Notes: a model not told the origin generated them from the letters alone. DNA of 64,000 nt from Cesiribacter sp. SM1 (GCF_020178975.1 NZ_JAHXBU010000088.1:248001-312000), one strand, 5' to 3'; shown: positions 35,429-45,826, counted from the first letter of the stretch. A program made the numbers and translations.

Positions 35429-38400
35429 TTAGCGCCATTTCATCAGTACCCGGGAGAAGGAGCGCCTGCTCACCCTGCTCCAGAGGCTGGCTTTGCCATC
35501 TTTATCAGTGTTTTTATGGGCTGATGTTTGGTTGCCTGCCTGTGAGGCGGCATCTCTGTCTTCAATCTTCAGTCTTACCGCCAGGCCTTTTTCAAGGGCA
35601 ATAAAATCAAGTTCGGCACCTATCATTTCTGCCCGCTGCCGCATATTTTTTAACCCGTAACCTCCCGGGTCCATAAGCGAAAAACCTTTGCCGTTATCGC
35701 GGAAGGTAATTACCCAGGCAAAAATGGTTGTATCATAATCAAGGGTAAAATGTACCTCTGTGGCTTCTGCATGCTTCATCACGTTGGTCATCATTTCCTT
35801 GAGAATTCTGGTGATGTGCCGGCTGGCCCCCTGTACCAGGGGCACCTTCAGGCCCTCGCAGAGGCGGTTTTCAGCAAAAAACTCAATGCCACAGGGTGTA
35901 AAAAAATGGTCGCCAAAGTCTTTCACATGGAAGAAGATTTCAACGAGCTCATCATTGGAGCGGTCAATAGACCAGATGAAATCTTTTGTGCCGGAGTACA
36001 GCGTTTTGGAGGCGGCCTCAATCTTGATAAGGGTTTTGAGGATATCTTCAGGGGCATCTTTAAGCTTTAGCTGCAGCACATTTGAGTAGGTGCTGATGCC
36101 TGCAATTACATTACCGATCTCATCATGAAAATCACGTGCCAGCGCATGTCGTATGGCATCGCGTTCTTTGCTTTTAAAAGATTCAAAGGCCAGCGTTTTA
36201 CGCATGCGGTAGCGCGATAGGGCTCTGTCGGTAAAAAAGATCAGGCTAAGCAGCAGCACAAGGCAAAGCAGTGCAAACCAGCCAGTCTGGTAGTAGGCTG
36301 CTGTTACTGTAAAGGTATAAGAACAGGGCGTGGCAATATGAAGCTGATCGGGAGTGCCTGCCACCACCTGCAGCGTATACTTGCCCGGCGCCAGGTTAGC
36401 ATAGGTAACAGTGCCTGCAGTGGTTGGTTCCGACCAGCCTTTGTCATGGCCCAGGAGGGTGTAGGCGTATACGATGTCCTGTTTGTTTGTATAGTTTATT
36501 GCATTAAACCTGAAGGTAACAGTGCTGTTGCCGCTTTCATAAGTAAGTGCTGCCGGTACGTTCGTCCAGGGATTGATGGTTGCTCCCAGGGTTTTCCAGT
36601 TGCATTTGGTGTTGTTGAGCGTAACATTGGTCAGGTATGGCTTTACATTTGCTACTTTGGTGTCATGCAAACTATCGTAAATGTATACCCCTAAACCACT
36701 GCCAAAGTAAATTTCCCGGTCTTTTACCAGAAAAGCTGCCGGATTGGTAAACTTGCCAGCAAATCCCTGCGATTCGCCATAGGCTTCGATGCTGCGAATT
36801 CCGTTCCGGTCAATTTTTAGTTTGTTGATCCCCCTGGTGGTACCTACCCATAAATGACCATGTGCATCTGTAAAAAGGGTATAGATCATGTCTGATAACA
36901 GCCCATCCTGCTGGCTTAAGGCTGTTATTCGCTTAGATGAAAAAGCCCTGCCGCTTGATTGCCTGTAATACAGCAGGCCCTCACCCATGACTGCAAACCA
37001 CAAATTGCCCCAGGCATCTTCTACAATTCTGCTAATTTCTTTTGTTTCGAAGTACTCCGGCAGAAAAGGGCTGATGGCGCCATCTTTAAGCAGGTTTACA
37101 CCCCCTGCTGATCCCACCAGGATTTCGCCGGACTTAAGCTCGCAGAAACTACCAATCCGGTGAGAGTAGAGGCCATCTTCTGTGGTGTAGTTGGTATAGT
37201 GTTTGCCATCCCAGCGATAGAGTCCATGTGAATTGTAAAGCCAGATGTTTCCACCTGAATCCTGCCCAAGTATTCTTCCATACTTGCTGGTTTTGCCATT
37301 TATGGTAGTAATGCTCCTGGTTTTATCTTTATCTACACAAATTACCCCATGCGAGCTAGAGGAGATCCAGAGCCGGTCCTGCCGGTCTACCAGTGCGGAT
37401 AGCAGGGTGGTGGTGGGTATTTTCAAGCTGGCTGTTACATTCTCTACAGTACCGCTTTTGCTTTGGCGCAGTAAGCCGTCGGTAAGGGTAGAATAGTAGA
37501 TGTTTTCCTTGCTGTCCTGCTGAATACCAAAAACAAAAGCCCGCTTTACTTCCTGGCTCTGGTGTGACCTGAAGGGTGCCTCATAGCCCAGAAAAATACC
37601 TTTCAGGTATGAGTTCAGCCACAGGTTCTTGTCTTTATCAACAAACACGCCTACAATATCGGCATCGGGTTGGGGCTGGTTTTTGTAAATGGTTTTCTCT
37701 GTGGTGTGGGGTAGTACCCTGATGGTGTATAAATTCCTGCCATCGTTTACCCATAGCTTGTTGTCTTTTCCTTCTGCCATGTGAATCATCAAGGCAGCGT
37801 GGGTATCTATCAGCCTCCAGTTGTTGTCTTTTAGCCTGAAAAGCTCCTGCCGGGTGCCAACCCATAAGGAAGAATCTGAAGTAAACAGGAGAGCGCTTAC
37901 AGCTTTATAAAATTGCTTTAGCTTTTTAAAGCGGCCGTTTCGCTGAACGTAGAGGCTGCCGGTATCAAAGCCAATATACAGAGAACCATCGGCACTGGCT
38001 GCTAGGCTCTGTACCCTGGCTTCTTCCGGCTCCAGCGGAAAAGAGTAGTGAATGATCTTTTTGTTTTTCAGGGCCTTTAATCCATTAAAGGGGCCGCCCA
38101 TCCAAACCGTAGCCTGCTCATCTACATGTAGCATAAAAACAGGCTTTTGATCGTACTGCTCATCAACCTGTATGTTTGTAAATTTTTTACCATCGAAAAT
38201 ACTAAGGCCGGAGTGTGTGCCTATGTATAGTTTTTGATGTTTTGAGACCAGGTCGTGCACCATACTGTTGGGCAAGCCATCGGCAATGCTGTAATTGGTG
38301 AAACCTTCACTATCGAACTTGCTAATGCCACCACCGGCGGTTGCCAGCCACAGGTTGCCAATGGAATCTTGGGTAACTTTTACAACGGATGAGGAGGGAA

Positions 38401-38515
38401 GCCCCTGTGCCAGGTCGTAATTTCTGAAGTACAGCGATTGGGCCGCTGCTGAATACCAGCTGCAGAGACCGGAGCCTACAAACAGTAACAGCCATATCCG
38501 ATGTGCCCAGTGCAT
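35429..38515 (-). CDS. Hybrid-sized sensor histidine kinase with two-component-regulator propeller
   Basis: This 1028-residue membrane kinase starts with a signal peptide (HWAHRIWLLLFVGSGL). About 700 periplasmic residues follow, made of propeller repeats with signatures such as QDSIGNLWLATAGGGISKF, DSGGNIWLYNSHGLYRW and DAHGHLWVGTTRGINKL. Next come a Y_Y_Y domain (around GKYTLQVVAGTPD), one transmembrane helix (WFALLCLVLLLSLIFF), a HisKA_3 domain with phospho-His in ARDFHDEIGNVIAGIS and a short ATPase domain with the DNGKGFSLMDPGGYGLKNM motif. A GTG start at 38521 would add two residues, but ATG at 38515 is preferred. The layout is typical of glycan-sensing kinases in Bacteroidota, although without the fused regulator. 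It pairs with the regulator at 34755-35381. Confidence 0.9.
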   Translation of the reverse strand: MHWAHRIWLLLFVGSGLCSWYSAAAQSLYFRNYDLAQGLPSSSVVKVTQDSIGNLWLATAGGGISKFDSEGFTNYSIADGLPNSMVHDLVSKHQKLYIGTHSGLSIFDGKKFTNIQVDEQYDQKPVFMLHVDEQATVWMGGPFNGLKALKNKKIIHYSFPLEPEEARVQSLAASADGSLYIGFDTGSLYVQRNGRFKKLKQFYKAVSALLFTSDSSLWVGTRQELFRLKDNNWRLIDTHAALMIHMAEGKDNKLWVNDGRNLYTIRVLPHTTEKTIYKNQPQPDADIVGVFVDKDKNLWLNSYLKGIFLGYEAPFRSHQSQEVKRAFVFGIQQDSKENIYYSTLTDGLLRQSKSGTVENVTASLKIPTTTLLSALVDRQDRLWISSSSHGVICVDKDKTRSITTINGKTSKYGRILGQDSGGNIWLYNSHGLYRWDGKHYTNYTTEDGLYSHRIGSFCELKSGEILVGSAGGVNLLKDGAISPFLPEYFETKEISRIVEDAWGNLWFAVMGEGLLYYRQSSGRAFSSKRITALSQQDGLLSDMIYTLFTDAHGHLWVGTTRGINKLKIDRNGIRSIEAYGESQGFAGKFTNPAAFLVKDREIYFGSGLGVYIYDSLHDTKVANVKPYLTNVTLNNTKCNWKTLGATINPWTNVPAALTYESGNSTVTFRFNAINYTNKQDIVYAYTLLGHDKGWSEPTTAGTVTYANLAPGKYTLQVVAGTPDQLHIATPCSYTFTVTAAYYQTGWFALLCLVLLLSLIFFTDRALSRYRMRKTLAFESFKSKERDAIRHALARDFHDEIGNVIAGISTYSNVLQLKLKDAPEDILKTLIKIEAASKTLYSGTKDFIWSIDRSNDELVEIFFHVKDFGDHFFTPCGIEFFAENRLCEGLKVPLVQGASRHITRILKEMMTNVMKHAEATEVHFTLDYDTTIFAWVITFRDNGKGFSLMDPGGYGLKNMRQRAEMIGAELDFIALEKGLAVRLKIEDRDAASQAGNQTSAHKNTDKDGKASLWSRVSRRSFSRVLMKWR

Positions 38516-39116
38516 GTACACTTTGTTTACAGAAGAAATCTAGAAATATTTAATGAAAATATTGAATAGCTAACGCCCAATTTTTCTGCAGCACTGTTTT
38601 TTTACTCCCTACCCATACATGCCAGCGGTATCCTCAACAGTAGCTATACCCCGGTCTTAGCCTGTTTTAGGGAGGCTTGTGCTGCTGCTCTTAGTCTTTC
38701 ATAAAATTCCTGTAAATATTTTGAGGAACCATCCCCCAATTTGGAGAAGCAGGCAAACGCACCTTTTGTTGAATTTGCCTTCTGGAAGATTGTAAAGCGG
38801 AAGATTGCTGCTAAGGCTGTTTAGCAATAATGCTGCTGCCTGTTGATCTGCATAGGGTGTTTTCTATTGCGTTTTATGCTTTGCCTGCCTGTTTACCAGC
38901 CTGGTTTACAGCTGCTTTTCGAGCTACTGCTTTGTTGATTGGACTCACTTTTTATAGGTAGGACGATCATAAACGCAGCAACCCCATCCCCCAATCTGGG
39001 TGATGTTACGGAATTGTTATGTCTCTACTTTTGATTGAGCCTGTTGTGTAGGGCTGTGTTTTTACACAGCCATCTGCCTCCAGACTGCTTTTTGTCTAAT
39101 AACATTTTTACCATTT
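38516..39116. promoter_or_regulatory. Divergent regulatory region between the propeller kinase and susC, with a repeated 15-base motif and susC -7 element
   Basis: The 0.6 kb region holds no gene. The 15-base sequence CATCCCCCAATYTGG occurs at 38730-38744 (Y is T) and 38985-38999 (Y is C), 255 bases apart and in the same orientation. The second copy ends about 26 bases before TACTTTTG (39026-39033), a perfect -7 element for susC with no TTG at the normal -33 distance. This fits a promoter that depends on an activator bound at the -33 region, plausibly the LuxR-type regulator. The role of the copy nearer the kinase could be autoregulation. Confidence 0.55.
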
Positions 39117-42100
39117 ATGAAAAGGATTTTACTTGCAGGAGTTGTCTGGCTAATGGCTATTGGTATAGCCTGGGCGCAGCGAACAGTAAGCGGTACGGTA
39201 GTATCCAGGAGCGATGGCCAGGGACTGCCGGGCGTTGCCATTAAGGTTAAAGGTACAGCGGCAGGTACCATTACCGACCTGGACGGTACTTACAAAATTG
39301 AAGTGCCTGCCGAAGGGGCAGTGCTGGTTTATTCATTTGTAGGCTATACAGTTCAGGAGATACCGGTAGGCAACCAGTCTGTAATTGATGTGCAGCTGGC
39401 CGAAGACGTTGAGACACTAAGTGAGGTAGTGGTAACTGCACTCGGTATTGAGAGAAGCAGAAATGAGCTTTCTTATGCAGCAGAAAAAGTAGAAGGAACC
39501 GTAATCAGCCAGCAGCGCGACGCCAACTTTATCAACTCCTTATCCGGCCGTGTGCCTGGTCTCAACATACGCCAGGGCAATACCATGGGTGGATCTGCCA
39601 ACGTAATAATCAGGGGTGCAACCTCCCTCACCGGCAACAACCAGGCCCTGTTTGTGATAGATGGTGTGCCGGTAGATAACTCTAACACCAACACCAATGG
39701 CTCTGCAGACCCAAACCGCAACCAGCAGCAGGGGGGAGGTGGCTATGATTATGGCAATGCTGCCTCCGATATTAACCCGGATGACATTGAATCGGTGAAC
39801 GTACTGAAAGGTGCCGCTGCAACTGCTCTTTATGGATCCAGGGCTGCCAATGGTGTAGTGCTTATCACCACCAAAAAGGGCTCCAAGAACAAGGGTATAG
39901 GAGTATCGGTAAATTCTGGTGTGTTTGTAGGCTTTGTAGATAAAAGTACCTTTCCGAAATATCAGACAGGGTATGGTGCAGGTTATGGTGCCAGCGACCA
40001 TGACCGGAACCCGGCCACCCCGGATGAATATTACTGGTTTGATGGTAATGGAGCAGATGGTACAATTGTTAACACCAATGATGACGGTTCCTTTGGCGCT
40101 CCTTTCGATCCGCAAAGAATGGTGTACCACTGGGATGCCTTTGACCCCAGTTCGCCGAACTTTGGAAAAAAACGGCCATGGGTAGCAGCAGAAAACGGCC
40201 CTATCACTTTTTTCAGAAACCCGGTTTCTACCAACAACAGCATTTTTCTGGATGGTGGCAGCGAAAAGGCAACCTATAAGCTAGGCTACACCAGAAACAG
40301 TGAGGAAGGTATTTTACCCAACAGCCAGATCAAAAAGAACCTGGTGAATTTCTCTGCCTCTTATGATGTGAGCAGCAGGCTCAAAGCCACTGCCTCTGTT
40401 AACTTCTCTAACATAGAAGGTCTTGGCCGCTATGGCACCGGTTATGATGGTAGCGGTGGCCGTAACTTAATGACAGGCTTTCGTGAATGGTGGCAGGTAA
40501 ACGTGGATCTGAAAGAGCAGGAACAGGCTTATTTCAGAAATCGTGAAAATATAACCTGGAACTGGCTGGACCCCACAGTGCCAAGGGAACAAATGCGCCC
40601 TGCCTACTGGGATAACCCCTACTGGACACGCTATGAAAACTACCAGAACGATGAAAGGAAGCGCTACTTTGGCTATGCCATGCTTAACTATAAGCTGAAC
40701 GACTGGCTGGATGTAATGGGCCGTATTTCTCTGGATACCTATGATGAGATGCAGGAAGAGCGTATTGCCATAGGCAGTGTGGGTGTATCTGAATATACCC
40801 TGTTTAACCGCAGCTTTGCTGAACGTAACTACGACCTGATGCTGAGCTTCAATAAAGATCTTAGCGAAGTAATCAGCTTTAAGGGGCTGGTAGGTACAAA
40901 CATTCGCAGAACAGAGATCAACTCTGTTTTTGCCCAGACCAATGGTGGTTTGCTTATTCCGCGGCTGTATGCACTGCTCAACTCTGCCAATCCTATAGAG
41001 GCACCGGCAGAAGTGCAGTCTGCGGAGCAGGTAAACGGCCTGTTTGCCAATACCACCCTTGGGTACAAAGAGTTGTTGTTCCTTGACCTGGCCCTGCGCA
41101 GGGACCAGTCATCTACCTTACCACAGGCAAATAATGCCTATTACTATCCTTCTGTATCCAGCAGCTTTGTGTTCTCTGAGCTAATGAAAGAATCTCCGCT
41201 GCTAACCTACGGAAAGCTGCGTTTGAATTATGCTGAAGTTGGTAATGCTGCACCAGTATATTATGTAGATGATACCTACGATGTACCCACCGGCATTAAC
41301 GGCATTCCGCTTGCCTCCCTGGATAATGTAAAGAGAAACCCTGACCTGAAGCCGGAACGCAACAAAAGTTTTGAGATTGGGGTGGAAACCTCTTACCTCG
41401 ATGGCCGCCTGGGCTTTGACCTTACCTACTACAATTCCAGGGCAGTAGACCAGATTGTACCCCTGCCGGTTTCACGCTCTACCGGTTACGATTTTAAAAT
41501 TGTAAACGCAGGTGAGATTGAAAATAAGGGTGTGGAGCTTTCGGCTTTTGCATACCCTGTCAGAAACAAAGACTTTAGCTGGAAAATGGGTGTTAACTGG
41601 ACCAGAAACAGGAATAAAGTTTTATCGCTTGGCGAAACAGATAACCTGCAGATTGCCAGTTTCCAGAGCGATGTTACCCTCAATGCAGCTGTAGGAGAAC
41701 CCTATGGCACCCTTCGCGGAAGTGACTTTGTGTATGTAAACGGCCAGCCCCTGGTAGAAGAAGGACACTATGTATTCAGCGACAACTCCAACAACATCAT
41801 AGGTGATATCAATCCCGACTGGACAGGCGGCCTTACCAACACCCTTAAGTACAAAGGTATTGGTCTTGATTTCCTGATCGATGTGCAGAAGGGTGGAGAT
41901 GTTTACTCGCTTGATATGGCCTATGGCTTACTCACTGGTATATATGAAGAAACAGCAGGCTTGAATGATCTTGGTAATCCTGTGCGTAATACCCTTGAAG
42001 CTGGTGGCGGCGTAATTCTGCCGGGTGTAAACGCAGATGGTACCCCCAACACCACCCGTATTCCTGTATATAAGCTAACGGCCTGGGGCTCAGATGCAGC

Positions 42101-42371
42101 ACCATCCAGGCAGTTTGTATATGATGCAAGTTATGTAAAGCTGCGTCAGCTGGCACTTACCTATTCACTACCCGAGAAGCTGATGTCGCGCATAGGGCTG
42201 ATCAAGGGAGTGGATGTTTCACTGGTGGGCAGAAACCTGTGGATCATACACAAAAACCTGCCCTATGCAGATCCTGAAGCCGGTCTTAGCGCAGGCAATA
42301 TCCATGGTTACCAGGTAGGGGTATATCCCACCACCCGCAACATTGGCTTTAACATCAAAGTGAATTTCTAA
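39117..42371 (+). CDS. SusC/RagA-family TonB-linked outer-membrane receptor
   Basis: This 1084-residue protein has a signal peptide ending at AWAQ, a carboxypeptidase-regulatory-like domain (about 23-110, GTVVSRSDGQGLPGVAIKVKG) and a TonB-dependent plug with the SusC signature (RVPGLNIRQGNTMGGSANV, NPDDIESVNVLKGAAATALYGSRAANGVVLITTKKG). It ends with a long beta-barrel terminating in IGFNIKVNF. It imports a large ligand across the outer membrane with energy from TonB. The ligand is unknown. The product of the next gene, 11 bases downstream, is its lipoprotein lid. Adjacent propeller kinase and regulator genes suggest ligand-induced expression. Confidence 0.97.
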   Translation: MKRILLAGVVWLMAIGIAWAQRTVSGTVVSRSDGQGLPGVAIKVKGTAAGTITDLDGTYKIEVPAEGAVLVYSFVGYTVQEIPVGNQSVIDVQLAEDVETLSEVVVTALGIERSRNELSYAAEKVEGTVISQQRDANFINSLSGRVPGLNIRQGNTMGGSANVIIRGATSLTGNNQALFVIDGVPVDNSNTNTNGSADPNRNQQQGGGGYDYGNAASDINPDDIESVNVLKGAAATALYGSRAANGVVLITTKKGSKNKGIGVSVNSGVFVGFVDKSTFPKYQTGYGAGYGASDHDRNPATPDEYYWFDGNGADGTIVNTNDDGSFGAPFDPQRMVYHWDAFDPSSPNFGKKRPWVAAENGPITFFRNPVSTNNSIFLDGGSEKATYKLGYTRNSEEGILPNSQIKKNLVNFSASYDVSSRLKATASVNFSNIEGLGRYGTGYDGSGGRNLMTGFREWWQVNVDLKEQEQAYFRNRENITWNWLDPTVPREQMRPAYWDNPYWTRYENYQNDERKRYFGYAMLNYKLNDWLDVMGRISLDTYDEMQEERIAIGSVGVSEYTLFNRSFAERNYDLMLSFNKDLSEVISFKGLVGTNIRRTEINSVFAQTNGGLLIPRLYALLNSANPIEAPAEVQSAEQVNGLFANTTLGYKELLFLDLALRRDQSSTLPQANNAYYYPSVSSSFVFSELMKESPLLTYGKLRLNYAEVGNAAPVYYVDDTYDVPTGINGIPLASLDNVKRNPDLKPERNKSFEIGVETSYLDGRLGFDLTYYNSRAVDQIVPLPVSRSTGYDFKIVNAGEIENKGVELSAFAYPVRNKDFSWKMGVNWTRNRNKVLSLGETDNLQIASFQSDVTLNAAVGEPYGTLRGSDFVYVNGQPLVEEGHYVFSDNSNNIIGDINPDWTGGLTNTLKYKGIGLDFLIDVQKGGDVYSLDMAYGLLTGIYEETAGLNDLGNPVRNTLEAGGGVILPGVNADGTPNTTRIPVYKLTAWGSDAAPSRQFVYDASYVKLRQLALTYSLPEKLMSRIGLIKGVDVSLVGRNLWIIHKNLPYADPEAGLSAGNIHGYQVGVYPTTRNIGFNIKVNF

Positions 42372-42382
42372 AGAGAACAACT

Positions 42383-43879
42383 ATGAAGAAGATAATTATA
42401 ACTGGTTTGATGGCTGTGGGGGTGTTTTTTACCTCCTGCGAGCTGGATGGCCTTAACGAAGACAGCAAGCGGCCAGCAACAGCAGATCCTGTTACACTTT
42501 TTTCCAATGCACAGCTTAGCCTGGCGCATGCAATGGCCAGCCCCAGTGTAAACCTGAATATTTTCAGGCTCATCATGCAGTACTGGAACGAGGTGCAGTA
42601 TATGAATGAAGCTCGCTACGACATTTCGAACAGGGGGATCAACGATGCCTTCTGGCACACACTTAACAGAGATGTTATAGCCGATCTGGTGGAAAGCAGG
42701 AGGCTCATTGAGGCCAATACCGAGCTGGATGCTGCCGAAAAGGAAAACCAGCTGGCAATGATAGATGTGCTGGAGGTTTACACCTGGTCTGTACTGATCA
42801 CGACTTTTGGTGATGTTCCATACCGCGAGGCCATGGATATCAATAGAATTCAGCCCGCCTATGATGATGCTTACCAGATTTACGGGCTTTTGCTGGAAAG
42901 ATTAGATGCAGCTATAGCTACCCTTAATGCAAACAGGGGAGTAGTGGTATTTGAAACAGCAGATGTACTGTATGGTGGCAATGTTGGCCAATGGATCAAA
43001 TTCAGCAATTCTTTAAAAATGCGCCTGGGCATGATGATGGCAGACGCTAACAGCGCCCAGGCAAAATCAATAGTGGAAGCAGCGGCGCCACATGCGTTTA
43101 CTTCTGATGCCGACAATGCAGCTTTTGCCTTTTCAACGGTACCGCCAAATACGAACCCTCTGTGGACAAACCTGATTCAGAGTGGTCGCAGGGATTTTGT
43201 TGCTGCTACTACCATGATTGCAGCATTGGATACCATTGGCGATCCTGCAGATGTGCTTGATGATGATGTTTATGATCCAAGGTTACCTGTTTACTTCGAT
43301 ACCACCCTTGCTGCGGAAGGAGTAGCGTATGTTGGTGGCTTTCCAGGCCAGAGAAGTACACCTTTTACCAATTACTCATTACCTGGCAAAGCCCTGACAC
43401 TTCAAAACCTCGAAGCTGTTCTGCTCGATTATACCGAGGTTAAGTTTTACATGGCAGAAGCAGCAGCGAGAGGCTGGGCTGTAGCAGGTACAGCCGAAGA
43501 TAACTATTATGAAGCCATCACCTCCTCCATGCGGTACTGGGATGTTGAAGAAGCTGCCATACAGAGCTACCTCCAGGATGAGGATGTGCAGTATACAGGT
43601 AGTGGCTGGGATGCGGAAGCACAGCGTAAAATAGGCATCCAGTCATGGCTGGCCTTTTATAACCGGGGTTATACCTCCTGGTTGCAGTGGAGGCGCCTCG
43701 ATTATCCAAAATTAGAAGAAGCGGCAGGTGCCATTTCCGGTATACCGGTTCGTTACTTCTACCCGGTAAGCGAACAAAATGTGAATAAGGCTAACTATGA
43801 AGCCGCAGTGGCCCGTGCTTCGCTGGGGGGAGATGATTCCGTAGAAAGCCGACTGTTCTTCGATGTTGCAGATCAGTAG
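42383..43879 (+). CDS. SusD/RagB-family nutrient-binding lipoprotein
   Basis: This 498-residue protein has a lipoprotein signal with lipobox FFTSC at residues 14-18. The mature part fits the SusD-like family, helical with TPR-like elements: FRLIMQYWNEVQYMNEARYD, DVLEVYTWSVLITTFGDVPYREA and a C-terminal half containing ARGWAVAGTAEDNYYEAI and RYFYPVSEQN. This is the branch often annotated as SusD-like 2, commonly linked to peptide or mixed substrates rather than starch, though the substrate is not known here. It forms a lidded complex with the SusC-like receptor, whose gene lies 11 bases upstream. Confidence 0.95.
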   Translation: MKKIIITGLMAVGVFFTSCELDGLNEDSKRPATADPVTLFSNAQLSLAHAMASPSVNLNIFRLIMQYWNEVQYMNEARYDISNRGINDAFWHTLNRDVIADLVESRRLIEANTELDAAEKENQLAMIDVLEVYTWSVLITTFGDVPYREAMDINRIQPAYDDAYQIYGLLLERLDAAIATLNANRGVVVFETADVLYGGNVGQWIKFSNSLKMRLGMMMADANSAQAKSIVEAAAPHAFTSDADNAAFAFSTVPPNTNPLWTNLIQSGRRDFVAATTMIAALDTIGDPADVLDDDVYDPRLPVYFDTTLAAEGVAYVGGFPGQRSTPFTNYSLPGKALTLQNLEAVLLDYTEVKFYMAEAAARGWAVAGTAEDNYYEAITSSMRYWDVEEAAIQSYLQDEDVQYTGSGWDAEAQRKIGIQSWLAFYNRGYTSWLQWRRLDYPKLEEAAGAISGIPVRYFYPVSEQNVNKANYEAAVARASLGGDDSVESRLFFDVADQ

Positions 43880-44005
43880 CATGTGTGCGTGATATTCACG
43901 AGTTCCTACGGCAGGTTTCACATTGTTCTGCTCAATTCTCTCTGATGCAGTTTAAGTACCTGCCTTGATGCACCTAATTATTGTCAATCCATCCTCTTCA
44001 TACAT

Positions 44006-44038
44006 AAAAAAACACTCCCGCCTGGGAGTGTTTTTTTT
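44006..44038. terminator. Bidirectional terminator between susD and the HTTM-like gene
   Basis: AACACTCCC and GGGAGTGTT form a perfect 9-base-pair stem around GCCT, with an A run before and a T run after. It can end transcription from both sides. Confidence 0.9.
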
Positions 44039-44078
44039 CATTGAGCGTGGTTGGTTGATTGGTATCTTTAAATAATCA

Positions 44079-45539
44079 CTAATGTGCACAGGGCTGCGGA
44101 AGCTTTTCGCTGATTGGGCGAAAACGGATTAACTTTCTGAACCAGTAAGGTTGCTGCTCCAGCAGTGGATCGCCGGGAGCAGCACTTGCCATTGAAAAAG
44201 TTTTCTCCTGGCCCTTATAAACGTAGGTAACATTTGCAGGCTTCCGCATTGATATGATCCGCTGAAAGTGCGGGTACACCACCATCTTGTTCTGCCTTAC
44301 ATATTTTTTAAGTACTTTATCGCTGGATGATTTGATTTGCACCAGTTCTTTCTGATAATCAAAAATCTGCACAGAAGCAGGTACAATCAGGTGGTTCGAT
44401 ATGCCACCTTCTGTTCTTAAGTTAGAAAACATAGCAAAAGATGACTCTGTTTTCAAGCCCAGGTAAGGGCATATACCATTAAAGAATACCAGTATTGGTA
44501 TAATCAGTAAAGAAGCATGGGCAATAGAAAAGGCTTTGTCTGATGCGCCTGTTTTGGTATCCCTGGTGAGCATGGCCGTAATAAAGATTGCAATAAAGCC
44601 AAAGCTGAAAGCTGTCCAGATTACATGCCTGAAATAATCTTTAAACCCGGTTGTTAAAACATGCACTACTGCAACTCCGGCCAGAAACACCAGCAGGAAC
44701 ATACCTAGCTTAAGGTAACTAAAGCTGGGTAACTGTGCCTTGATAAAGAACTTTCTGCTATAAGTGGCTTTATACACATTGTATAATTTATTGCTGAAGC
44801 GGTAGCTGGTAAACAGGAAGTACAAAGCAAAAATAACCGAAGAGAAATCGTAAAAGCCATTGATTGGATTATAGGCAATTACACAGTGAAACACCAGTCC
44901 AATGAGCAAGCCCCAGTTTCGTGTTCGCCTTATGCACAACAGAATCGGTATCAGTGCTTCAACAAAAACAGTAAGATAAGCATTAAGGGCTAGTATATCT
45001 GTTGTTGATGGTAATATCGAGTAAGCATTTTGCGCCACGTAAAAATCAGAGGCACAACTAACTTCCGTTGTAAAGAAGTCGGAATTCAGTTTGTGAAAAA
45101 CTACAAAAAAGTAAAGAATGATGAGTTCAATTCTCACGATTGGGGCAAGGGTTTCCAGGAACTCAACACGATCTATCCGGAAGCTCTTATGTTTGAGCAC
45201 CAAGTAAATAAGTGCATGTAGGATTGTTAAATTCACAAAGGCTGCAAATATCCAGTGGTTGCTGCCCATGGGAAGAGCATTAAACACCTCATACAGTTGC
45301 AGGGCTATAAAAACTAGCAGCCTAATAATGGAAGAGGGCTTAAACATCAGGTAAACTGCAGCTGCACTTAGCAAGAAGTAGTGAAACTCAATCGTGAACA
45401 TCCTGTTGGTAGCCATGTGGAAAAGGGTGGAGATGGCCCAGATGCTCACAAAGATCTTATACCTGATTTCAGTAGAATGGTAGTGGCTTTCTACTGGTTC
45501 CGACAGATCTTGTTGGTTAATGAGTACATTCGAATACAT
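44079..45539 (-). CDS. HTTM-like polytopic membrane protein
   Basis: This 486-residue protein has about ten hydrophobic segments and then a hydrophilic C-terminal part of about 120 residues. A family-like block, LIGLVFHCVIAYNPINGFYDFSS, with an intramembrane His followed by Asn-Pro, resembles HTTM (horizontally transferred transmembrane) proteins related to vitamin K-dependent carboxylases. The N-terminal half contains a further His in IILYFFVVFHKLNSDFF. Its role is unknown. It lies beside a Tat-exported subunit and a GMC oxidoreductase on the same strand, so joint action in an extracytoplasmic redox step is possible. A large imperfect palindrome sits upstream, between it and those genes. Confidence 0.7.
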   Translation of the reverse strand: MYSNVLINQQDLSEPVESHYHSTEIRYKIFVSIWAISTLFHMATNRMFTIEFHYFLLSAAAVYLMFKPSSIIRLLVFIALQLYEVFNALPMGSNHWIFAAFVNLTILHALIYLVLKHKSFRIDRVEFLETLAPIVRIELIILYFFVVFHKLNSDFFTTEVSCASDFYVAQNAYSILPSTTDILALNAYLTVFVEALIPILLCIRRTRNWGLLIGLVFHCVIAYNPINGFYDFSSVIFALYFLFTSYRFSNKLYNVYKATYSRKFFIKAQLPSFSYLKLGMFLLVFLAGVAVVHVLTTGFKDYFRHVIWTAFSFGFIAIFITAMLTRDTKTGASDKAFSIAHASLLIIPILVFFNGICPYLGLKTESSFAMFSNLRTEGGISNHLIVPASVQIFDYQKELVQIKSSSDKVLKKYVRQNKMVVYPHFQRIISMRKPANVTYVYKGQEKTFSMASAAPGDPLLEQQPYWFRKLIRFRPISEKLPQPCAH

Positions 45540-45745
45540 GCAGATGATTCAGTTGATAGTTGAAAAAACCGAAAATTCACTCTTTTTTGTCTGCCATCAG
45601 GGAGTAGTAAAAAAATCTGATACGCTTTTAACGGCTGGCCTACAATTCAGGTTGTGAAGTTTGAACTTTTATTTGTTAATTTTTTTCTATTACTAGAATA
45701 AAGCTCCTTTTAAGACACATTAACCTGATGTTGTAGTAAGAAACA

Positions 45746-45811
45746 ATTATAGTCACAGCCTTATCATAACTGTTTACCCTGCTACAGTTGTGATAACGGT
45801 GCGACTATAAT
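45746..45811. repeat. Large interrupted palindrome upstream of the HTTM-like gene
   Basis: The arms are 45746-45772 and 45785-45811 around a 12-base spacer. Each reads ATTATAGTC, six variable bases, TTATCA, one variable base, AACTG when the second is reverse-complemented, giving 23 matches out of 27. Conservation in short blocks separated by a variable block looks like paired half-sites for a protein, rather than a terminator. Confidence 0.6.
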
Positions 45812-45826
45812 AATTATTGATGACCT

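Noticed and set aside
38513-38521. GTG start at 38521 for the propeller kinase
   Set aside because: It adds only two residues, and the ATG at 38515 is a more usual start and keeps the signal peptide intact.
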